Shown: positions 1-6,232 of the stretch, in pieces
How positions within the stretch are numbered: the first letter of the stretch is position 1
Layout: each line of letters begins with the position of its first letter
NCBI GenBank assembly: GCA_003501385.1
Contig: DNPN01000049.1
Location: forward strand, 1 to 10,408
DNA from: Rhizobium sp.
Lineage (GTDB): Bacteria > Pseudomonadota > Alphaproteobacteria > Rhizobiales > Rhizobiaceae
Direction: 5' to 3'
DNA length: 10,408 nt
The notes under the pieces: generated by a model
Databases searched by the model: none
Seen by the model: only the letters and a program-made list of their open reading frames with translations
What the model was told of the DNA's origin: nothing
Made by a program: the position numbers and the translations under genes

Positions 1-34
1 TTGAAATTTTTTCGAGTCAGGCTCTCAAAGTGAA

Positions 35-40
35 TATTAT
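35..40 (+). promoter_or_regulatory. Possible -10 element upstream of the polyamine operon
   Basis: TATTAT matches the sigma-70 -10 consensus at five of six positions and lies in the AT-rich leader before the first gene. No good -35 hexamer sits 16-18 bases upstream; the best fit, TCGAGT at 12-17, matches only three of six. The element is flanked by a 7-bp inverted repeat (TCTCAAA at 23-29, TTTGAGA at 43-49). A weak or activator-dependent promoter is possible, but the call rests on one hexamer. Confidence 0.25.
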
Positions 41-59
41 TTTTTGAGAAGGGAAACGT

Positions 60-76
60 GTTGTCAACTTGGCAAC
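60..76. promoter_or_regulatory. Operator-like 17-bp palindrome
   Basis: GTTGTCAACTTGGCAAC is an odd-centred inverted repeat with only one mismatched pair (T against G, four bases either side of the centre). It lies just downstream of the possible -10 element and upstream of the preferred potA start, a typical place for a repressor to block transcription. It also covers a TTG triplet at 69 that could otherwise be read as a start codon. Which regulator family would bind is not clear from the sequence. Confidence 0.4.
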
Positions 77-146
77 GCTGTGCTTACCTGAGAAAAAAGC
101 CGAAAAGGCGGGGACGCAGCTTCATGCAATGGAGAGTGTGCCGCAT

Positions 147-1247
147 ATGGCGGATTTGAACGCTATTGAAATTCGCAATGTTTGCAAGGTCTTCGGCTTT
201 GGAGACTATGCTTTTGCTGCGGTGAAAGACGCTTGCGTCTCGATACGTCAGGACGAATTTTTTACGCTTCTCGGGCCGTCTGGATGTGGCAAAACGACTC
301 TTCTCAGGCTGATAGCCGGCTTTGAATATCCGACCTCGGGCGAGATTCTGCTGAACGGTCAAGACATCGCCGCAATGCCGCCCTTTCAACGCCCGATCAA
401 TACAGTTTTTCAGAGCTATGCCCTTTTTCCGCACATGACGGTCGCGGAGAATATCGCCTTTGGCCTTACCATGCTGGGTCGGCCAAAGCGTGAGATCAGG
501 GCGCGCGTTGACGCGATGTTGAGATTGGTGCGGATGGAAACTCTGTCAGATCGCCGTACCTCCGAAATTTCCGGCGGCCAGCAGCAGCGCGTCGCGCTCG
601 CGCGTGCACTCGCGCCCCAGCCAAAGGTTCTTCTGCTCGATGAGCCGCTCTCTGCGCTGGACTATAAATTGCGCAAGGACATGCAGATTGAGCTAAAACG
701 CCTTCAGGCAGAAGCGGGCATCACCTTTATTTTCGTGACCCACGATCAGGAAGAGGCGCTGACCATGTCTGATCGCATTGCGGTCATGTCAGCGGGCAAA
801 ATATTGCAAGTGGGGACGCCGCGGGAAATCTATGATGCGCCTGCTGACCGTTTCGTGGCGGATTTCATTGGCGAAACCAATTTCTTGAACGGCCGGATTC
901 GTTCCGTAACAGATGGGATTGCGGAGGTGGAAACTACTGTTGCCGGACGGATTCTGGCAATCACACCGCGCGATTTCGCTGGCGACGGTGATGTCACAGT
1001 GGTGCTGCGGCCTGAACATGCCATCCTTTGCCCGCCAACAGGTCATCCTGCCTGCCAAATGACTGGAACGCTGGAAAACATCATCTATTTTGGCACCGAC
1101 ACCCATTACCATGTCCGTCTGAGAGACGGCGAGACCATCTTCACCCTGCGCGAACAGAATAAACCGTTGCAAGCGACACAGTTTGTGCAAGGCGACCGCG
1201 TCGGCATTGCGATAGAGCCCAACTCAGCACGGGTCTTGAGGAAATAA
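147..1247 (+). CDS. potA: Polyamine ABC transporter ATP-binding protein (PotA-like)
   Basis: This is the cytoplasmic ATPase that powers a polyamine-type importer. From the ATG at 147 it has 366 residues. Visible motifs are Walker A (GPSGCGKT, 43-50), Q-loop Gln89, ABC signature ISGGQ (141-145), Walker B ending in Asp165-Glu166, and H-loop His199. The region after about 240 is the TOBE-type C-terminal domain of PotA/MalK ATPases. I chose 147 because GGAGAG (131-136) lies 10 bases upstream and the ABC domain follows directly. A TTG at 69 and an ATG at 129 are in-frame alternatives, but the TTG sits inside a palindrome and has a poorly placed ribosome-binding site. The permease gene begins one base after the stop. 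The assignment to the polyamine subfamily rests on the neighbouring permeases and binding protein, since the ATPase alone would also fit related families. Confidence 0.93.
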   Translation: MADLNAIEIRNVCKVFGFGDYAFAAVKDACVSIRQDEFFTLLGPSGCGKTTLLRLIAGFEYPTSGEILLNGQDIAAMPPFQRPINTVFQSYALFPHMTVAENIAFGLTMLGRPKREIRARVDAMLRLVRMETLSDRRTSEISGGQQQRVALARALAPQPKVLLLDEPLSALDYKLRKDMQIELKRLQAEAGITFIFVTHDQEEALTMSDRIAVMSAGKILQVGTPREIYDAPADRFVADFIGETNFLNGRIRSVTDGIAEVETTVAGRILAITPRDFAGDGDVTVVLRPEHAILCPPTGHPACQMTGTLENIIYFGTDTHYHVRLRDGETIFTLREQNKPLQATQFVQGDRVGIAIEPNSARVLRK

Positions 1248-1248
1248 C

Positions 1249-2169
1249 ATGTCCCAGACCGCCGAGAGGATAGAAGACAAAAAAGGCCGGGAGATCCGGA
1301 AAAAATGGCTTCTGTCACTTCCGGCTCTGCTCATCATCATGCTTGCGTCCACAGGACCGCTCCTGATTGTCGTGGTCTATTCCTTCCTCACGCCCGGTCC
1401 CTATGGCGATGTGCAATGGGTGATGTCGTTCAACGGCTGGATCAGCGTGGTGCTTGAAAAGGATATTTTCGACGGCACGTTTTCGCTGGCCGATGCCCAT
1501 GTCTCCATCTTTCTGCGCTCAGTGGTCCTTTCGCTCGTCACCACGCTCCTGACGCTAGTGATCGGTTTTCCCACCGCCTATTTTATCGCGACGCGCCCGC
1601 AGACGAAACGAGAACTCTGGCTGCTCCTCATCACCATCCCTTTCTGGACCAACCTTTTGATCCGCACCTTCGCCATTCTGGAGATTATCCGCAACGAAGG
1701 GCTGATTAATGGTCTTTTGTTGCGGTTCGGAATCATCTCCAAGCCGGTTCAAATGCTGTTCACCGATGGCGCGATTCTGACAGGCATGGTCTATGTCTAT
1801 CTGCCGCTGATGGTCCTGCCGCTCTATGCCAGCATGGAAAAGCTGGATTTCCGGCTGGTTGAGGCGGCTTACGATCTGTATGCACCGCCGTTTCGCGTGC
1901 TTCGACGCATCATTATTCCGCTGGTGAAGCCGGGTGTGATTGCCGGATCTATCCTTGTCTTCATTCCAGCGCTTGGTGCCTATGTGACACCCAGTATTCT
2001 TGGCGGCGGCAAGAATCTCATGCTGGGCAATCTCATTGAATTGCAATTCGGTCAGGGTCGTAATTGGCCACTCGGATCCGCATTGTCGATCACCTTGATG
2101 CTGATTGTTATGGTTGCCTTGCTGTTTTACGTGCGCAATGCGGGATCAGGGGGCAAACCCCATGGCTAG
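1249..2169 (+). CDS. potB: Polyamine ABC transporter permease (PotB-like)
   Basis: This 306-residue inner-membrane permease is one of two that should form the transport channel with the PotA-like ATPase. A basic N-terminus is followed by a first membrane helix (about 20-46), a periplasmic stretch (about 47-85), and further hydrophobic segments near 88-114, 123-145, 172-194, 228-250 and 277-296. The EAA loop that docks on the ATPase is visible at 205-229 (EAAYDLYAPP then a conserved Gly). GAGGAA at 1238-1243 lies five bases before the ATG. The start is one base after the potA stop, and the last eight bases overlap the next permease, so the three genes are probably translationally coupled. The large first periplasmic loop and the EAAYDLYA sequence fit the PotB/PotH group. 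Confidence 0.93.
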   Translation: MSQTAERIEDKKGREIRKKWLLSLPALLIIMLASTGPLLIVVVYSFLTPGPYGDVQWVMSFNGWISVVLEKDIFDGTFSLADAHVSIFLRSVVLSLVTTLLTLVIGFPTAYFIATRPQTKRELWLLLITIPFWTNLLIRTFAILEIIRNEGLINGLLLRFGIISKPVQMLFTDGAILTGMVYVYLPLMVLPLYASMEKLDFRLVEAAYDLYAPPFRVLRRIIIPLVKPGVIAGSILVFIPALGAYVTPSILGGGKNLMLGNLIELQFGQGRNWPLGSALSITLMLIVMVALLFYVRNAGSGGKPHG

Positions 2170-2962
2170 GACATTTTCCATTCGGCGACAACGCGGCTTC
2201 ACAGCCATTGCCATCACCTGTTTTGTGGTGCTTTACCTGCCCATTGGGGTTCTGGTTTTTTACGCGTTTAATGCCGGTGACTCGCTGGGCTCATTTGACG
2301 GATTTTCATTGCGCTGGTTCTCCAAGGCGTTCCAAAACCAGGCGGTGATCGAAGCGTCAATACGGTCGCTGCAGGTTGCCGCGGTGGCAGCCATCGTTGC
2401 AACAATCACAGCCACCATGGCAGCCCTTGCAACAACCAGAACCGCTCCCTATCGTGGTCTAACGCTGAAATATGCCTTTCTCAACCAGCCGTTGATGATC
2501 CCGGAAATTGTCACCGCTGTCGCCCTTTTGATCTTCTTTGCGCGGATCAAGATCTGGACCGGATATTCCGGGCTCGGCTATCTCATCGCCGCCCACACCG
2601 CCTTCTGTATTCCATTTGCCTATCTTCCAATCCGGGCAAGGCTTGAAAACATGGATCTCACGTTGGAAAATGCGGCGGCAGATCTCTATGCAACGCCGTG
2701 GAAAGCCTTTCGCTATGTGACGCTCCCCTTGGTCTGGCCGGGTATTCTTGCGGGCTTTATGCTGGCCTTTGTCACCTCTCTCGATGATGTGGTGATTACC
2801 GAATTCGTGAAATCGGCGGGTCAGGACACCTTGCCCACCTATATGCTCGGGCAGTTGCGTCGCTCCATCACACCGGAAATGAACGCGATTTCCAGCCTGT
2901 TTCTCGTTCTATCAATCTGTGTCGTCATCGTTTTCTTCATCGTCAATCGAAATCCTGCCTGA
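2162..2962 (+). CDS. potC: Polyamine ABC transporter permease (PotC-like)
   Basis: This is the second channel permease, 266 residues from the ATG at 2162. Hydrophobic segments lie near 14-37, 68-92, 109-128, 138-158, 193-215 and 243-262. The EAA-type loop appears at 169-194 as ENAAADLYATPW followed by LPLVWPG, with Asn in place of the usual Ala at its second position. An in-frame ATG at 2105 would add 19 residues lying wholly inside the potB coding region. The 2162 start gives the usual short basic N-terminus and an 8-bp overlap with potB, so it is preferred. It belongs to the PotC/PotI family and should pair with the preceding permease and ATPase. Confidence 0.92.
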   Translation: MARTFSIRRQRGFTAIAITCFVVLYLPIGVLVFYAFNAGDSLGSFDGFSLRWFSKAFQNQAVIEASIRSLQVAAVAAIVATITATMAALATTRTAPYRGLTLKYAFLNQPLMIPEIVTAVALLIFFARIKIWTGYSGLGYLIAAHTAFCIPFAYLPIRARLENMDLTLENAAADLYATPWKAFRYVTLPLVWPGILAGFMLAFVTSLDDVVITEFVKSAGQDTLPTYMLGQLRRSITPEMNAISSLFLVLSICVVIVFFIVNRNPA

Positions 2963-2985
2963 CAACAAAAACAGGTGAACTCAGT

Positions 2986-4020
2986 ATGAAACGAATTACC
3001 ACAATGATGGTCACGACAGTGGCCTTGCTGGCATCGACAATGCTTGTGCACGCGCAAGGCGAACTCAACATTTACAACTGGGGCAATTATACCAGCCCAG
3101 AGATGATCAAGAAATTTGAGGACGAATACAAGGTCAAGGTGACCATTACCGATTATGACTCCAACGACACTGCACTTGCCAAGGTGCGCCAGGGTGGTTC
3201 AGGCTTCGATATGGTCGTTCCATCGCAGAATTACATTCCGATCTGGATTTCTGAGGGCCTGTTGCTTGAGACAGATCCCGGCAAGATGGAAAACTTCAAA
3301 CACGTTGCCCAAAAATGGGCCGATCCCGATTTTGATCCCGGCCGCAAATATACCGTTCCTTGGGCGATGGGTGTGGTCGGAACGGTGGTGAACACCGACG
3401 TTTACAAAGGCGACATCAATACGTGGGGCATCATCTTTGACACGCCAGCGGAGCTGAAAGGCAAGGTCAACGTTGTGCCTGAAATGACCGATGTGATTGA
3501 TGCCGCTGTGCTCTACAATGGCGGCAAGAAGTGCACGGGCGATTTGGCGATCCTCAAGAAGGTGCGCGACACGCTGGTCAAGGCAAAGCCAAACTGGGTG
3601 GCGATGGAATATGGTACGATCCAAAAAATGGGATCGGGCGATTTTGCAGCCTCCAGCGACTGGAATGGTTCTGCGCTTCGCCAGCGGCTTGCCAATCCAA
3701 AAATCCATTTTGGCTATCCAAAGGAAGGTTTCGTCAACTGGAGCGATAATCTGGCCGTGTTGAAAGATGCCAAAAATCCAGAAAATGCCAAGCTTTTCCA
3801 GAATTTCATGATGGACCCGAAAAATGCGGGCATGAATTCTGGCTTCCACCGTTATGCCAACGGCATTGACGGCTCGGACGCTTATATGCCCGCTGATATG
3901 AAGGGTGCTCCGGAAATTGATGTGCCAGCCGAATTCGCATCCCTTGGGGTGCCCTCAATGACATGCCCGCCGGACGTTCAGGCCCTCTACACCAAAATCT
4001 GGACCGAACTACAGAAGTAA
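2986..4020 (+). CDS. Periplasmic polyamine-binding protein (PotD/PotF-like)
   Basis: This secreted binding protein should capture substrate in the periplasm and deliver it to the PotBC-like channel. It has 344 residues with a signal peptide ending in VHA and probable cleavage before Gln24. The mature start ELNIYNWGNY is typical of PotD/PotF proteins. By-eye alignment to E. coli PotD pairs several ligand positions: Ser80 with S83, Asp169 and Asp172 with D168 and E171, Trp226 in WNGS with W229, and Trp252 and Asp254 with W255 and D257. The E36 position, an acidic amine contact in PotD, is Asn34 here, which may mean a different or less charged ligand. The ribosome-binding site is AGGTGA (2971-2976). 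The protein lies 23 bp after the second permease and upstream of a deacetylase. Specificity for putrescine, spermidine or acetylated forms cannot be fixed from sequence. Confidence 0.92.
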   Translation: MKRITTMMVTTVALLASTMLVHAQGELNIYNWGNYTSPEMIKKFEDEYKVKVTITDYDSNDTALAKVRQGGSGFDMVVPSQNYIPIWISEGLLLETDPGKMENFKHVAQKWADPDFDPGRKYTVPWAMGVVGTVVNTDVYKGDINTWGIIFDTPAELKGKVNVVPEMTDVIDAAVLYNGGKKCTGDLAILKKVRDTLVKAKPNWVAMEYGTIQKMGSGDFAASSDWNGSALRQRLANPKIHFGYPKEGFVNWSDNLAVLKDAKNPENAKLFQNFMMDPKNAGMNSGFHRYANGIDGSDAYMPADMKGAPEIDVPAEFASLGVPSMTCPPDVQALYTKIWTELQK

Positions 4021-4030
4021 ATCATCATTC

Positions 4031-4060
4031 GCGCACTTCTCCTGCCACGGAGAAGTGCGC
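4031..4060 (+). other. Strong intercistronic stem-loop
   Basis: A perfect 12-bp inverted repeat (GCGCACTTCTCC and GGAGAAGTGCGC) encloses the six-base loop TGCCAC, between the binding-protein stop and the deacetylase start. No T-run follows (the next bases are CCACGCC), so it is not a classical intrinsic terminator. Such hairpins after binding-protein genes often protect the upstream mRNA from 3' exonucleases and raise binding-protein levels relative to the membrane subunits. That role is inferred here. Partial termination is the alternative. Confidence 0.7.
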
Positions 4061-4085
4061 CCACGCCATTTTGACGGAAAATATT

Positions 4086-5117
4086 ATGAAAACAGTCTTT
4101 TCACCCCGCCATCTTGGCCATTCCTGTCAGGTCGAACTTGTTGCGGGTGCCATCGTTCCCAGCTTTGAGCTACCCTCCCGTGCGGACTATATCCGTGACC
4201 GCATCAATGCTGTCGGATTGGGGCCAATTCTTCCGCCGCAAGACCATGACCTGACAACAGCGGCACGGGGTCACCGGAAAGACTATCTCGATTTCCTTCC
4301 CACAATTTGGGATCGCTGGACCCAGGCGGGCCGTTCCGGCACAGCACTTCCTTTTACCTGGCCGACGCGCGGGCTGCGTGGTGATGTGCCGCCGAATTTC
4401 ATTGATGGTCTGCTCGGTTATTATTCTTTCGATGCAGGCTGCGGCATTGTCGAAGGATCTTGGGATGCGATCAAATCCTCGCACGATGTGGCACTCACGG
4501 CCGCTGGCCTTGTAAAGAATGGTGAGCGCGCAGCTTTCGCACTCTGCCGTCCACCCGGTCATCATGCCGGAGCCGGTTTTATGGGCGGCTATTGCTACAT
4601 CAACAATGCGGCTGTTGCTGCGCAATGGTTTCGCGACAATGGCGCGAAGCGTGTCTCGATCCTCGATGTGGATTACCATCACGGCAACGGAACACAGGAG
4701 ATTTTTTATGCGCGCTCTGACGTGCAGGTCATCAATCTGCATGCCGACCCGAAGCAGGAATATCCTTATTTCCTAGGCCATAATGACGAGCGCGGCACAG
4801 GCGAGGGCGAGGGGTATAATCTCAATTACCCAATGCCCTTCGGCACGGATTGGGATCGCTGGAGCCAATCACTGAATGATGCCTGCACAAAGCTCGCAGC
4901 ATTTTCTCCTGAGGTCGTGGTGGTCTCTCTTGGCGTCGACACGTTTGAAAAAGATCCCATTAGTAAGTTCAAACTGAAAACTGAGGATTTTCCCAAAATT
5001 GGCGAACGGATTGCTCAACTGAAATTGCCGACGCTGTTTGTGATGGAGGGTGGCTATGCTGTGGCAGAGATTGGCGTCAATGCCGTTGGCGTCCTGACCG
5101 GTTTCGAGGATCGCTAA
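4086..5117 (+). CDS. aphA: Acetylpolyamine amidohydrolase, histone-deacetylase family
   Basis: This predicted cytoplasmic zinc hydrolase removes the acetyl group from acetylated polyamines, giving free polyamine and acetate. It has 343 residues, close to the 341 of Mycoplana ramosa acetylpolyamine amidohydrolase. Catalytic features of the arginase/deacetylase fold are all present: tandem His159-His160 in RPPGHHAG, zinc ligands Asp196 and His198 in DVDYHHGNG, third zinc ligand Asp285 in GVDTFEKDP, and the transition-state Tyr324 in EGGYA. Each is offset by one from the residues I recall for the M. ramosa enzyme. The ATG at 4086 follows a modest ACGGA site and gives the family length. The reading frame extends upstream into the binding-protein gene without a better start. 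Its place directly behind a polyamine importer supports a small-molecule substrate over protein deacetylation. A deacetylase acting on another acetylated amine remains possible. Confidence 0.9.
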   Translation: MKTVFSPRHLGHSCQVELVAGAIVPSFELPSRADYIRDRINAVGLGPILPPQDHDLTTAARGHRKDYLDFLPTIWDRWTQAGRSGTALPFTWPTRGLRGDVPPNFIDGLLGYYSFDAGCGIVEGSWDAIKSSHDVALTAAGLVKNGERAAFALCRPPGHHAGAGFMGGYCYINNAAVAAQWFRDNGAKRVSILDVDYHHGNGTQEIFYARSDVQVINLHADPKQEYPYFLGHNDERGTGEGEGYNLNYPMPFGTDWDRWSQSLNDACTKLAAFSPEVVVVSLGVDTFEKDPISKFKLKTEDFPKIGERIAQLKLPTLFVMEGGYAVAEIGVNAVGVLTGFEDR

Positions 5118-5119
5118 GG

Positions 5120-5159
5120 ATGACGAATTTCATCCACGCGGATGTGTCTCTTTCGGATT
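5120..5159 (+). pseudogene. Possible truncated start of the next operon gene
   Basis: An ATG lies two bases after the deacetylase stop, preceded by a purine-rich TAAGG, as expected for another co-transcribed gene. It begins MTNFIHADVSLSDWG and then enters sequence that reads convincingly as transposase on the opposite strand. The + frame stays open to 5416, but that part is antisense to the transposase. I read it as the first dozen or so codons of a gene cut off by an insertion sequence. The family cannot be recognised from so few residues, and the exact junction is not defined. Confidence 0.35.
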
Positions 5160-5852
5160 GGGGAACTGTTTATTCCCGGCATTTGCTGGATTGGATCGAT
5201 GATGAATCTTTCTGGCTCCAAAGTCCGGCTTTTGCATATGAACTCGTAGCACGTGAGCCCCTTCAGGCTGTTGGGACGGGGATCGAAATTGTAGGCGGCA
5301 ACAAAGCTTTCGAGATGGCCTCGAAGTTGCGCGTGATTGTCGTAGTGGAAGCGTTTGACGTTCAGCGGGAAATCGATTCACTGGATCGATTTCTATTTCC
5401 GCTTCACCCTCTTTGATGGTTCGGTTCATCCGCTCGACCTGTCCATTGGTCCAGGGATGCTTCGGCTTTGTCAGCCGATGTTCGATCCCATGGACCCGGC
5501 AGGCTTGGTCGAACGGATGCCCGCGCCACATAGCGGTCGGCCCTGATCGGTTCTTCGGTCGATCAGCGAATTGGATACCGTTGTCGGTCCGGACGATATT
5601 GACCTTGTAGGGAACGGCAGCCACCAGCGCGTCGAGAAAACCGCATGCCGTCGCCGTGTTGGCCTTCTCGACGAGTGCAACGAAGGAAAACTTCGAGGTA
5701 CGGTCAATGCCAGCGTACAGATGTAGCTTGCCTTCCGCCTTCTGCACCTCGGCAATATCGATATGAAAAAAAGCCGATTGGATAGGCTTTGAACGTCTTC
5801 CTGGCAGGTGTAACCCGCAATAACAGATGGCAATAGCGTCCTTATCCGTCAT
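5160..5852 (-). pseudogene. Degenerate IS481-type transposase
   Basis: The minus strand encodes a DDE transposase core in pieces. The middle frame reads FFHIDIAEVQKAEGK, GIDRTSKF, RTDNGIQF, GIEHRLTKP, HPWTNGQVERMNRTIKE, which is typical of an IS481-type integrase core with its three acidic residues. Upstream, the matching residues (KTFKAYPIG) lie in another frame, with the break at a run of seven A at 5766-5772. Downstream, the C-terminus (VKRFHYDNHAQLRGHLESF onward to MPGIN, 5359-5168) lies in a third frame after an extra sequence. The N-terminal helix-turn-helix half is not recognisable before about 5811, although an ATG opens the frame at 5852. At least two frame breaks and a missing N-terminus make it a dead copy. 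No terminal inverted repeats could be paired. Confidence 0.8.
5364..5403. repeat. Bulged palindrome inserted in the transposase remnant
   Basis: Two arms, AGCGG-GAAATCGAT (5364-5377) and ATCGATTTC-TATTT-CCGCT (5385-5403), pair over 14 bp around a seven-base loop, with a five-base bulge in the second arm. The palindrome lies within the 49 nt (5360-5408) that separate two conserved transposase blocks normally divided by about two codons. It is therefore extra DNA that also shifts the frame. The shape fits a small dispersed palindromic element of the kind found in rhizobial and Brucella genomes. Membership in a named family is not established. Confidence 0.55.
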
Positions 5853-6056
5853 TGGTTGGCGGATGATGGCGAGAAACCTTTAAATCTAGGCATTTGGCGG
5901 CAATTCGGTTGACCCTGGAAATCTTTTGATAAAACGGCCCGCGCAAGATCAAGTGGCAGATGGAGTCTTTGCGGGGCGCTCGGTGAGGCTTTTGCGCCAG
6001 TCGCCAGTGAAGCCGAAATTTGGGGCTGCAATCTCTTCTGAAAACCAAAAACCGGT
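5853..6056. other. Unassigned stretch between two insertion-sequence remnants
   Basis: Overlapping open frames run along this stretch on both strands (on the minus strand up to about 6124), but no product is recognisable in any of them. None has a convincing ribosome-binding site or motif. It lies between the IS481-type remnant and the IS3-type remnant, so it is most likely leftover mobile-element or interrupted flanking DNA. Confidence 0.4.
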
Positions 6057-6232
6057 GATTGGCGCGACGTTTGGAGTACAAAACCAGCGCGCCTGGCCAC
6101 TTGCTCATCGCTGGGCAACATCACGCCCAGCGAGTTCGCAATGAAAATGGCTATGGAAAAACTGGCCGCATGAGGCCAGATTGGAAACCAAAGACTCTCC
6201 CGAGAACTGCAGGGGAATTGGGGCTCAGGTCA
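6057..6232 (+). mobile_element. 3' end of an IS3-family element (orfB C-terminus)
   Basis: The frame at 6108-6173 reads SLGNITPSEFAMKMAMEK and ends LAA-stop, a typical C-terminus of an IS3-family orfB transposase, where the preceding residues are usually RPHSSLGN. Just upstream, GAT TGG CGC GAC (DWRD, 6057-6068) and EYKTSAP (6074-6094) resemble the usual WR-DYN-RPH block but are split between frames. After the stop, GGGGCTCAGGTCA (6220-6232) looks like an IS3-type right terminal repeat, whose mirror would begin TGACCTGAGCCCC. No such left end occurs in the window and the rest of orfAB is absent, so only the tail survives. The frames are already damaged. Confidence 0.6.

Noticed and set aside
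69..146. N-terminal extension of the PotA-like protein from a TTG at 69 or an ATG at 129.
   Set aside because: The extra residues have no family likeness, the ribosome-binding site spacing is poor, and the TTG lies in an operator-like palindrome. The ATG at 147 is better placed.
3199..3849. A 216-codon open frame on the minus strand inside the binding-protein gene.
   Set aside because: It is antisense to a well-supported gene, has no recognisable domain, and its length follows from codon bias on the coding strand.
4031..4060. Rho-independent terminator after the binding-protein gene.
   Set aside because: The stem is strong but no T-run follows, and the next gene starts only 25 bases later in the same direction.
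4086..5117. A true histone or protein deacetylase (acetoin-utilisation type).
   Set aside because: Length, residue numbering and the polyamine-importer neighbourhood fit acetylpolyamine amidohydrolase better, though protein targets are not strictly excluded.
5120..5416. A 98-codon + strand open frame following the deacetylase.
   Set aside because: Beyond about 5160 it is antisense to well-conserved transposase blocks. Only the first dozen or so codons are kept as a possible gene remnant.
5849..5895. MPRFKGF on the minus strand resembles the start of IS6-family transposases.
   Set aside because: Only seven residues match and the similarity stops at once, which is too short to call.
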